Assembly: GCF_010093385.1 (NCBI RefSeq)
Contig: NZ_PDWV01000006.1
Span: 52,985-116,984 of the forward strand
DNA: 64,000 bases
Origin: Pseudoxanthomonas mexicana
Lineage (GTDB): Bacteria > Pseudomonadota > Gammaproteobacteria > Xanthomonadales > Xanthomonadaceae
Direction of reading: 5' to 3'
The position numbers were made by a program, and so were the translations under genes. Positions 12,370-19,617 of the stretch are shown here, in pieces. Under the pieces are notes generated by a model, which saw only the letters and a program-made list of their open reading frames with translations, was not told where the DNA came from and did not search any database. Within the stretch, counting starts at the first letter, position 1; each line of letters starts with the position of its first letter.

Positions 12370-13328
12370 ATCGGGAGCTGACGCGCGAGCGGCTTGAGCA
12401 CGTCCAGACGCCCATCTACTTTGTGGCGCTGGTGCTCGGATTCGTACTGGCGATGCTGGTGCCTGGCACAGAGGCGCTTGAGTCGGCGATCAACCCTGCA
12501 CTGGGCGTCATGCTCTTCGTGACCTTCCTCCAGGTTCCCCTGTCGCGCATCCGGGACTCGCTGCGGAACGTACGCTTCATGGGCGCCTTGCTGGTGGCCA
12601 ACTTCATCGTGATACCGATGTTGGTGGCCTTGGCCTTGCCGTTGTTCCCTGGGGATCCTCTGATCCGCATCGCGATGCTGTTCGTGCTGCTTTGTCCGTG
12701 CATCGACTATGTCGTGACGTTCTCGCACCTTGGGAAGTCTGATTCCTCGTTACTGCTGGCCGCCACACCCGTGCTGTTGATTGTGCAGATGCTGCTGTTG
12801 CCGGTGTATCTGAATCTGCTGCTAGGGGCTGAGTCCTCGAGCTTGGTAAAACCAGGACCGTTCCTGCACGCGTTCGTCATCTTGATCGTCATGCCGATGG
12901 CGCTGGCTGCCACCCTGCAAGCGCTATCTCCAAAGTTCAGCGGCATTGCGACGCTCACACGTGTAGGTGGGCTTCTTCCTGTGCCAGCCACGGCACTTGT
13001 GCTACTGATCGTCATTGCGGCTGTGACGCCCCAACTGAGCTTAGCAGTAAGCGCTGCTATGGACGCGCTACCTTTCTATCTAGCCTTCGCGATCATCGCG
13101 CCCATCTTGGGACTGGTCGTGGCACGCGCATTCAAGCTGCCAGCACCAGCAGGCCGAGCGGTCGGCTTTGCAGCAGCAACTCGCAACTCGTTGGTAGTTT
13201 TGCCGTTGGCGCTCGCCGTGCCCGACGCCTTACCGATCATCCCAGCCGTCATCGTGACCCAAACCATTGTCGAACTGGCCGCGATGCTTCTGTATATCCG
13301 TGCGATACCCCTCCTAGCCAAGAACTAG
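12366..13328 (+). CDS. BASS/ACR3-like transporter (arsenic-resistance-type permease)
   Basis: A 320-residue membrane protein with about ten hydrophobic segments. It has the N-terminal motif NPALGVMLFVTFLQVPLSRI and the inner motif LLCPCIDYVVTFSHLGKSD with Cys at about 117 and 119. The C-terminal AATRNSLVVLPLALAVPDA motif is typical of the bile-acid:sodium symporter/ACR3 superfamily. Proteins like this are often annotated as arsenic resistance protein. Translationally coupled to the FTR1 gene. Whether arsenite or another anion or metal is exported cannot be read from the sequence. Confidence 0.8.
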   Translation: MNRELTRERLEHVQTPIYFVALVLGFVLAMLVPGTEALESAINPALGVMLFVTFLQVPLSRIRDSLRNVRFMGALLVANFIVIPMLVALALPLFPGDPLIRIAMLFVLLCPCIDYVVTFSHLGKSDSSLLLAATPVLLIVQMLLLPVYLNLLLGAESSSLVKPGPFLHAFVILIVMPMALAATLQALSPKFSGIATLTRVGGLLPVPATALVLLIVIAAVTPQLSLAVSAAMDALPFYLAFAIIAPILGLVVARAFKLPAPAGRAVGFAAATRNSLVVLPLALAVPDALPIIPAVIVTQTIVELAAMLLYIRAIPLLAKN

Positions 13329-13436
13329 ACTCGTATCGGTATCGATATCCCCGCTTCTGGACGAGAGTTGACATTCATTGAGAGTCGATATTCTTTATCC
13401 GGAATTGGCTGACATAACGTCGAAAAAGTCGTGCAC

Positions 13437-14207
13437 TCAGCCCGCTGCACCCCGTGGTGGCTGACGATGACGCGCTCGCAGCATGAATAGACTCGCAGGC
13501 ACGACCCAGCAGATCAGCGCGGTCACGACATCGTGCGAGAGAAAGTGCGCTCCCCGTAGTTGCTGACCAATGCCAAACAGAAGTCCTACAGTCATGCCCA
13601 CCGCCAGCCCTGTCCATCTATGCTTGACGCGGACCTCGGCAAAGAAGAAGTACAAGGCAAGCCACGCGTATCCACTGCTAGCGTGTCCGGAGGGGAAACA
13701 GCCGCTCTTCAATGGCCTGAAGTCGAAGAGGGTGAGATAGGGGTTGCTTCCCCCCAAGCCTGCAATGCTCCACGGACAGTCCAACCCCGAGTATCGCTTC
13801 AGGATGGACACCAGCGCCGTAGAAATCGCGATCGCGGTGAACAGCCTGATCGCCGGTCCTCGCCAGCCCCGAAGGCGCGGGCGAAGGTAGGTCATGGCGA
13901 TCAGGACAAGGACCGTCAGCACACCGACAGTGGTAACAGCTCGTCCGGCCTTGTGGATGATCTGCTCCGTCCAGAACCCGTTCTTGTAGCTCCACGCGTT
14001 GTCGCCCCAGGCGTAGACCCAAGAGGCCACGCGCATGTCCCACTCACCAGTCAGGACGACGGTGAGCGTCATCAGGGTGGCGGCCGGTAACAGTAGGCCC
14101 CACCAGACGTTGAAGTGAGCGGGCAGAGAGATGGGAGTGTTGGGCGGACTTGCCGCCTCTGGGACAGGCCTAGGGCGCGTGTCGAATGCGGAGACCTCCT
14201 CAGTCAT
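13437..14207 (-). CDS. PAP2-family lipid phosphatase
   Basis: A 256-residue membrane phosphatase starting MTEEVSAFD at 14207, an eight-base overlap with the upstream gene. The three PAP2 motifs are present: a KRYSGLDCPW variant of motif 1, CFPSGHASSGYA as motif 2, and RGAHFLSHDVVTALI as motif 3. The CPW and GG pattern resembles lipid A or undecaprenyl-phosphate phosphatases. It is the last gene of a minus-strand envelope operon with GT2, LAB_N, ArnT-like, DgkA and EptA-like proteins. It may trim lipid A phosphate or recycle lipid carrier released by these enzymes; the exact substrate is inferred. Confidence 0.85.
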   Translation of the reverse strand: MTEEVSAFDTRPRPVPEAASPPNTPISLPAHFNVWWGLLLPAATLMTLTVVLTGEWDMRVASWVYAWGDNAWSYKNGFWTEQIIHKAGRAVTTVGVLTVLVLIAMTYLRPRLRGWRGPAIRLFTAIAISTALVSILKRYSGLDCPWSIAGLGGSNPYLTLFDFRPLKSGCFPSGHASSGYAWLALYFFFAEVRVKHRWTGLAVGMTVGLLFGIGQQLRGAHFLSHDVVTALICWVVPASLFMLRARHRQPPRGAAG

Positions 14208-14583
14208 TGAGGCGATCCAGCGCGCCCGCTTCACCCGGTGCTTGCTGGCCCTGGCGACCAGCCCGGTCGTGCCTTCGGTGCACGCGGATATCCAAATACA
14301 GGCTGTAGGCGGCGGTAAAGGCGGGCAGCAGGTTCTGCACGACGCCCACGGCATCTTGCTTGGAAGAGAACAGGAAGTAGCTCAAGGCCATCAGGCTGCC
14401 GCACAAGCTCATGTACCAGAACAAGCGCGGGATCACCGGCCGGCCGGCGCGTCTGGACGCCACGAACTGGACCAGCCAGCGCACGCCGAACAAGGCCGCG
14501 CCAGTCAGGCCAATGAGCTTCCAGGGCGTGGTGTGCAAGCCCGTCCAGCTCAGCCACAGGATTTCCTGGTCCATGACGCTCAT
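14200..14583 (-). CDS. LAB_N domain (lipid-A-disaccharide synthase N-terminal-like) membrane protein
   Basis: A 127-residue protein with three to four hydrophobic segments and the LAB_N-like sequence FGVRWLVQFVASRRAGRPVI...FWYMSLCGS. Its ATG at 14583 overlaps the GT2 stop (ATGA) and its own stop lies inside the start of the PAP2 gene. Stand-alone LAB_N proteins usually accompany GT2 and ArnT-like genes that modify lipid A or undecaprenyl-linked sugars. Likely an accessory to transfer of a sugar carrier; the biochemical role is unknown. Confidence 0.8.
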   Translation of the reverse strand: MSVMDQEILWLSWTGLHTTPWKLIGLTGAALFGVRWLVQFVASRRAGRPVIPRLFWYMSLCGSLMALSYFLFSSKQDAVGVVQNLLPAFTAAYSLYLDIRVHRRHDRAGRQGQQAPGEAGALDRLND

Positions 14584-15338
14584 GACTTGGAGCCGGCACT
14601 GAGCTCGCTGGTGGCGGTCACGTGGCTGCGCTGGATCAGCCAAGCCACGCCCATCAGGTCACGGATGCCCACCAGGGCACGGCCTAGGTTGGTGTACTTG
14701 GACTGGCCCGATCCCCGCGATCGGTGGGAGACCGGCACACTGAGGGTCTTCCAGCCGGCGCGCTGCATCAGTGCCGGCAGGTAGCGGTGCATGTGGTCGA
14801 AGTAGGGCAGGTCCAAGAAGGCAGCGCGGTCGAACAGCTTGATGCCACAGCCGGTATCGGGCGTGTCATCCCGCAGCAGCGATTGCCGGATGCGATTAGC
14901 CCATCGCGAAGCCCAGCGCTTGCTGGCCGTGTCCTTGCGCTCGGTGCGCCAGCCGGCGAACAGCCGCACCTGCGGTGACGCGGCTTGGCGAGCCGCTAGC
15001 AGTTTGAGGATATCGGCTGGATCGTTCTGGCCATCGCCATCGAGCGTGGCGATCCAGGGCGAGAACGCGTGCTTGACGCCATTGCGGATGGCGGTGCTTT
15101 GCCCACTGCGTTGATGGTGCAGCAACACCCGCAGTTCGGGCACCTCGGCTTTTAGCCAGCCGAGCACCTCGCGTGTGTCATCGTCGGAGCGATCGTCCAC
15201 ACAGATGATGTCGAAGGCGATCTTGCCGCGCAGGTGGTGCACCACCTCCTGCACGAGCGGGCCGATGTTGCCGCGTTCATTGAAGACGGGAATGACGACC
15301 GACAGACTGGGCATCCGGGGCAGCGACGGGCTTTGCAT
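14580..15338 (-). CDS. Family 2 glycosyltransferase (polyprenyl-phosphate sugar transferase type)
   Basis: A 252-residue GT-A enzyme with the motifs LSVVIPVFNERGNIG, IICVDDRSDDDT and the metal/nucleotide-binding TLDGDGQNDP. It resembles dolichol-phosphate mannosyltransferase or ArnC-like enzymes that load a sugar onto undecaprenyl phosphate. The partner using that sugar would be the ArnT-like GT39 at 16608-18311, but an IS30 element now lies between the two genes. No convincing ribosome-binding site precedes 15338; a start at 15314 is also possible. Confidence 0.85.
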   Translation of the reverse strand: MQSPSLPRMPSLSVVIPVFNERGNIGPLVQEVVHHLRGKIAFDIICVDDRSDDDTREVLGWLKAEVPELRVLLHHQRSGQSTAIRNGVKHAFSPWIATLDGDGQNDPADILKLLAARQAASPQVRLFAGWRTERKDTASKRWASRWANRIRQSLLRDDTPDTGCGIKLFDRAAFLDLPYFDHMHRYLPALMQRAGWKTLSVPVSHRSRGSGQSKYTNLGRALVGIRDLMGVAWLIQRSHVTATSELSAGSKS

Positions 15339-15382
15339 GGCGAAGGACTCAGTAGAAGGGCGTGCGGGAAAGGAGAAGGAGG

Positions 15383-15407
15383 GGTGAGTTCAACCCGTCG
15401 ACGCAAC
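15383..15407 (+). repeat. Left terminal inverted repeat of the IS30 element
   Basis: Begins GGTGAGTTCAACCCGTC and then matches the other end with two mismatches through GCAAC. The last codons and stop of the transposase (15390) lie inside it. Confidence 0.85.
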
Positions 15408-16544
15408 GGCTTGGCTCAGCTTAGCGGCTGGCGTCTGGAAGCCCAAGGTCTTACGAGGTCTTTCGTTGAGACGTCTGGCGATCTTGTTCAAGAATGCCTG
15501 CGAATGGCGGGATAGATCCGTGCCGTCGGGGAAGTACTGCCGCAGAAGGCCATTGGTGTTTTCGTTCGAACCGCGCTGCCAAGGGCTTTGCGGATCGCAG
15601 AAGTAGACCTGCGTGTCGGTCGCCACGGTGAAGTTCTTGTGGCTGGCCATCTCACCGCCTCGATCCCACGTCAGCGATTTTCGCAGCGCGGTTGGCAGTG
15701 TTTTCACTTGCCGGCTCAGCGCCGAGACGACGCTGCTGGTGTCCTTACCCTTCACTTTCACCAGCATCACGAAGCGCGAGTGCCGTTCCACAAGCGTCGC
15801 GATGTGGGAATTGTTGCTGCCCGTGATCAGATCACCCTCCCAATGCCCTGGCACGGCGCGATCTTCGACCTCCGCCGGACGCTCCCGAATCGATACCGCG
15901 TCGATAATCCCGCCGCGAGGCGTCGCGGTGGCCAGCTTTGAGTGGCGCATACGGCGACGCGTGCGCAGGTGCGCCAGGAGTTCCTTCTTGAGCAGGCCGC
16001 GCGCCTGGATGAACAAGCTCCGGTAGATCGTTTCGTGCGACACCTGCAGTGCCTGGTTGAGCGGGAACCTCAGCTTAAGCCAGCCGGCGATCTGTTCCGG
16101 CGACCACTGCTGGCCCAGCTTGCAAGCCACCAACCAGCGCAGACGAGGGTTATCGGCCAACCGGCAAGACTGTGGCCTCCGGGCTGCCTCCCAAGCGGCC
16201 TCATCGGCATGTGCGGCCCGATATCGGTCACGGCCACCATGCCGTGCCACTTCCCGGCTAATCGTCGAGGTAGGCCGCCCTAGGCTGAGCGCAATCTGGC
16301 GAAACGACTGGCCAGAAGCTAGGCATCGAGATATCTCTTCGCGGTCCATTAAGCTCAGCGACCGGGCGGATCGGCGACGTTCCCTCGGCGCGATCCCGCC
16401 TTGCGCGGCCAGAACCCCGAAAATCGAACCCGGATTCTTGTCAAAGAAGCGGGCAATGTCGCTGAGCGACTGGCCGCCCTTCCATCGTCGCCATAGATCT
16501 CGCTTCTGGGCTCGAGACATGCCGGGCCGTCCCATCCTTGCCAT
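15390..16544 (-). CDS. IS30-family transposase
   Basis: A 384-residue DDE transposase. N-terminal helix-turn-helix regions are GQSLSDIARFF and GQSFRQIALSLGRPTSTISREV. The integrase core has the IS30 signatures VPGHWEGDLITG (first Asp), SLTWDRGGEMA (second Asp) and CDPQSPWQRGSNENTNGLLR (final Glu region). The catalytic residues look intact and there is no frameshift, so the element may be active. The C-terminus is encoded by the left inverted repeat. Confidence 0.95.
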   Translation of the reverse strand: MARMGRPGMSRAQKRDLWRRWKGGQSLSDIARFFDKNPGSIFGVLAAQGGIAPRERRRSARSLSLMDREEISRCLASGQSFRQIALSLGRPTSTISREVARHGGRDRYRAAHADEAAWEAARRPQSCRLADNPRLRWLVACKLGQQWSPEQIAGWLKLRFPLNQALQVSHETIYRSLFIQARGLLKKELLAHLRTRRRMRHSKLATATPRGGIIDAVSIRERPAEVEDRAVPGHWEGDLITGSNNSHIATLVERHSRFVMLVKVKGKDTSSVVSALSRQVKTLPTALRKSLTWDRGGEMASHKNFTVATDTQVYFCDPQSPWQRGSNENTNGLLRQYFPDGTDLSRHSQAFLNKIARRLNERPRKTLGFQTPAAKLSQAVASTG

Positions 16545-16578
16545 ATCGTTCGCTCCTATCAGTGCAACTGTTGATCAT

Positions 16579-16603
16579 GTTGCATTGACGGGTTGAACTC
16601 ACC
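16579..16603 (-). repeat. Right terminal inverted repeat of the IS30 element
   Basis: The reverse complement begins GGTGAGTTCAACCCGTC, identical to the left end for 17 bases, followed by AATGCAAC in place of GACGCAAC. Confidence 0.85.
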
Positions 16604-16607
16604 GGAC

Positions 16608-18311
16608 TCAGTCTTCACTGACATCGGCTGACCACGTGGCCGGAACCTCGCAGTCCGGGATCCAGGCCGTACCCGGTGCCAGAATCCAGGCGCGTCGATT
16701 GGAGGCGCCGATGTCGATGACCTGCGTTGGATCCAGGCAAGGCCCGATGGCTTCCTTGCGCAGGAACAGCCAGCGTCGTGTGGGGTCCTGCAGGAGCCAG
16801 GCGTGCGCCTGCTGCCACTGCTCCACCCAGGGCTTCTTGAAGCCGAACTCGGTAACCGATCGCTCGGCCTGGAGCAGGTGCTGTTCGCGCCAGCCGAGCA
16901 TGGCCAGCTCGGCATCCAGATCGATGGTCGTTTCCACGCGCTGCATCAGTGCTTTGGCAGAACTGTCCGGACTGAGCGCCGGCATGAGCCCCACGCCATA
17001 GGTGATCCACAGCGAGGCGGTGACGGCCACCAGCGCAAGCACCACGCACCGGCGTGCGGCGAGCATCACAACCAGGCTCACGACGGTGAAGCCCAGCAGC
17101 CATCCACTGACCTGCTTGACCGTGCCCATGTCCATGCCGCGGCCGTCGAGCAGGCCATGCACGCGCTCGGGTGAGGCGGTCAGCAACCACAGCCCCAGGG
17201 CAGCGGTAACGGTGACCACTACCGACAAGTAGGACCACAGCACGGCGCGAACGCCGCGACGACGCAGCAAACCCGCCAACAAGGGAGCGGCCGCGATGGC
17301 CAGGGCGGGCAGCATCGGGAAGATGTAGACCTCGCGCTTGCCCGGGCTGGCACTGAAGAAGACCAGCACCAGCAGCGCCCAACCGAGCAGTAGCGCGTAA
17401 CGCGGGTCCACGCGACGCACACGCCGCCACCACGCCGGCAGCAACCACGGCGCGAGCAGCACGCCTGGCAGCCACAGCGTGAGCATGGTCTGTAGGTAGT
17501 ACCAAGCGGGTTTTACGTGGTGCCAGGCATTGGCGTAGCGGGTGCCGGTCTGCTTGAACAGCATTTCCCGCGCGTAGGTGTGCAGGGCCGGATCCGATGA
17601 GGCCGCCACCGTGGCCAGCATCGGTACCAGCCACACACCCGCGCCCAGCACAAAACCCGCAATGCCGGCCAGCACATGCACCCCTCGGTGCGAGGGCAGG
17701 AGGTGGGGCGACTTCCACCGCACCCACAGCCAAGGCACGAACACCAACAACGGCAGAAAGCCCACGCCCTTGGTGACCGTGCCCAAGCCAGCGGCGAAGG
17801 TGCCCACCATCAGCAGCCAGGGGCTGGGCTTTTCAAGCAGGTAGCGCACCAGCGCCCATAGCGAGAGCGTGGTCATGCCCACCAGCACCATGTCGATCTG
17901 CGCGCGCTTGGCTTGCAGCACGAACTGCAGGCAGACGAACAGGCCCAACACGGTGTAGTCGGTCGTGCGCTTGCCCCACAGGCGCCGGGCAATGTCGCCC
18001 GTCAGCCACAACGTCAGCAGCGCCGCCAGCAGGGAGGGCAGCAGGAACGCCACATCCCAGCTGCGCACCAAGACATAACTGGCCGCCTGCAGCCACATGA
18101 AGGTGGGCGGCTTCTCGGCGTAGAGCTCAATACCTCGGTAGGGGAACAGCCATTGGCCGGTTTCCACCATGGTCTTGGCCGCCAGCACAAAGCGGGGCTC
18201 ATCCGCGGGCATCGGCTCGCGTAGCCCCAGGCCCGCCAACAGCGCCGTGATGACCAGCAGGATCAAGAGCCAGGTTTGGCCGGGAGAAAGGTCGCTAAGG
18301 GAATGACGCAT
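16608..18311 (-). CDS. ArnT-like GT39 glycosyltransferase
   Basis: A 567-residue membrane enzyme with about 12 hydrophobic segments. The first periplasmic loop has the GT39/ArnT signature: PADEPRFVLAAKTM (Asp-Glu catalytic pair), then GQWLFPYRGIELYAEKPPTFMW. ArnT enzymes move a sugar from undecaprenyl phosphate to lipid A, lowering the negative charge and raising polymyxin resistance. The C-terminal soluble domain is of ordinary length. It lies in a minus-strand operon with EptA-like, DgkA, GT2, LAB_N and PAP2 proteins. The sugar donor need not be aminoarabinose, since no arnA, arnB or arnD gene is visible. Confidence 0.85.
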   Translation of the reverse strand: MRHSLSDLSPGQTWLLILLVITALLAGLGLREPMPADEPRFVLAAKTMVETGQWLFPYRGIELYAEKPPTFMWLQAASYVLVRSWDVAFLLPSLLAALLTLWLTGDIARRLWGKRTTDYTVLGLFVCLQFVLQAKRAQIDMVLVGMTTLSLWALVRYLLEKPSPWLLMVGTFAAGLGTVTKGVGFLPLLVFVPWLWVRWKSPHLLPSHRGVHVLAGIAGFVLGAGVWLVPMLATVAASSDPALHTYAREMLFKQTGTRYANAWHHVKPAWYYLQTMLTLWLPGVLLAPWLLPAWWRRVRRVDPRYALLLGWALLVLVFFSASPGKREVYIFPMLPALAIAAAPLLAGLLRRRGVRAVLWSYLSVVVTVTAALGLWLLTASPERVHGLLDGRGMDMGTVKQVSGWLLGFTVVSLVVMLAARRCVVLALVAVTASLWITYGVGLMPALSPDSSAKALMQRVETTIDLDAELAMLGWREQHLLQAERSVTEFGFKKPWVEQWQQAHAWLLQDPTRRWLFLRKEAIGPCLDPTQVIDIGASNRRAWILAPGTAWIPDCEVPATWSADVSED

Positions 18312-18374
18312 CGGCGTATCGCTCGTGCAAACAGATGAAAAGGACTCAAGAACTTCAGTGCGGGATCGCGCGAT

Positions 18375-19115
18375 CTAGAAGCGGCGTCGACGCTTTCGCC
18401 CGCCATGCGGCGGGGGCGGACCTTTGCGCAAACGCGACGATGGGCTGTCGGGAGAGGACGGCCCGTTCTGATGACTGGGAAAGGGATTGCCGAGGCTCTC
18501 GATCACCGGCGATGACAGAGCGCGTGCCTGCTCGATCGAGGATCTGAACTTGGCCGCCGACACAAAGGCCGCGATCGCGGCCAGGGCCGACGTCACCCCC
18601 AGCCACGGCGCGGCGCCCTGCATGCCCGTACGGGTGGCCACGACTGATTGCAAGACAGCCGTGATCGCGAACAGGGCGCCGTAAATCACGCTCAGCACGA
18701 TGCCCGTGCGTCGCCGACGCACGGGCGTGGCCTGCAGGGGTCTGGCCATCAGCGCCGACGCGATGGCGAGCGCGTAGAACGGCGCCTCCAAAGCGGCGAC
18801 CACGGTGCCGGCGGTGCCCACGGATCGATAGGCGATGAGCAAGCCGAGCAACATCACCGGCGTTGCCACCAGCAACTCACGCAGTCGTGGCCGCATCGCC
18901 GCAGCGAACTCAGACAGGTACCGGCGATCGTCGCGTCTGAACGCCACCAGCAGATCCAGCGCGTGCAGCGTCACTACTACCCAGAACAGCGAGCCCACCA
19001 GCACGACGGTGCTGCTGAGGATGACGGTCAGGCCATCAGGGTGTGGAACCGACATCGCCGATTTCAGGCCCCAGCCCACAGCAAAGAGCAGTGCTCCAAA
19101 AAGTATGTACGCCAT
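18375..19115 (-). CDS. Multipass membrane protein, paralogue of the protein at 9092-9844
   Basis: A 246-residue protein with about six transmembrane segments and a Pro/Arg-rich cytoplasmic tail (SSRLRKGPPPPHGGRKRRRR). A GGAGG site five bases upstream fixes the ATG. It shares layout and short motifs (LHALDL, AMRPRLRELLV) with the plus-strand protein at 9092-9844. The function is unknown; the gene sits between dgkA and the ArnT-like gene, so an envelope-lipid role is plausible. GC and codon use match the neighbours. Confidence 0.65.
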   Translation of the reverse strand: MAYILFGALLFAVGWGLKSAMSVPHPDGLTVILSSTVVLVGSLFWVVVTLHALDLLVAFRRDDRRYLSEFAAAMRPRLRELLVATPVMLLGLLIAYRSVGTAGTVVAALEAPFYALAIASALMARPLQATPVRRRRTGIVLSVIYGALFAITAVLQSVVATRTGMQGAAPWLGVTSALAAIAAFVSAAKFRSSIEQARALSSPVIESLGNPFPSHQNGPSSPDSPSSRLRKGPPPPHGGRKRRRRF

Positions 19116-19137
19116 ATCAACCTCCAGCCCGGTGACA

Positions 19138-19509
19138 TCAGCTGGCCAAGATGGCCAGCCATGTCAGGGCGGTAACCGCCAACGTCATGAAAACCGCAGC
19201 CGAGCCCATGTCTTTGGCGCGGCCGGCCAGTTCGTGGTGCTCGGGGCCGTAGCGCTCGATGACTGCTTCGATCGCTGAGTTAAGTAGTTCGACCGGTAGC
19301 ACCAGCAAGACCGTGGTGGCCAGCAGTGCACGCTCTACACCGGTCTCGCCCAGCAGCAGGCCCAAAGGCGCAAGCACCAGGGCGAGCACTACCTCGAGAC
19401 GAAAAGAAGACTCATGCAGCCAAGCCGCACGCAGTCCTTGAGCAGACCAACGTGCCGCCATCATCAAACGCTTGGGGCCACGCGGCAGGTGGCCATAACC
19501 GTCAGCCAT
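19138..19509 (-). CDS. dgkA: Diacylglycerol kinase
   Basis: A 123-residue small integral-membrane kinase of the DgkA family with three transmembrane helices. The active-site signature ELLNSAIEAVIERYGPEHHELAGRAKDMGSAAV is split over the second helix and the loop (Glu and Asn of ELLNSAIE, then RAKDMGSAAV). It has a good AGGAG site. It phosphorylates diacylglycerol to phosphatidic acid. The gene directly follows the EptA-like phosphoethanolamine transferase, which releases diacylglycerol from phosphatidylethanolamine, so DgkA recycles that by-product. The same pairing is well known for eptA and dgkA. Confidence 0.95.
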   Translation of the reverse strand: MADGYGHLPRGPKRLMMAARWSAQGLRAAWLHESSFRLEVVLALVLAPLGLLLGETGVERALLATTVLLVLPVELLNSAIEAVIERYGPEHHELAGRAKDMGSAAVFMTLAVTALTWLAILAS

Positions 19510-19617
19510 GGGAGACTCCTTGAGAAGAAGTGAGTGACTGCTTCAAGCGCGTGGTTCGAAGCGGCCGAAGGCCTGGCAACAGGTGCCGGGCGAGAGGTGA
19601 GGGGCAATACGGGAGCC

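Larger units (their letters stand above)
15383..16603 (-). mobile_element. IS30-family insertion sequence
   Basis: An element of about 1221 bp with 25-bp imperfect terminal inverted repeats: 15383-15407 and the reverse complement of 16579-16603, with the first 17 bases identical and two mismatches after. GG flanks both ends, which could be a 2-bp target duplication. It carries a single transposase gene on the minus strand. It sits between the ArnT-like gene and the GT2 gene of one minus-strand operon, without breaking either coding frame. The exact ends could move by two bases. Confidence 0.85.
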
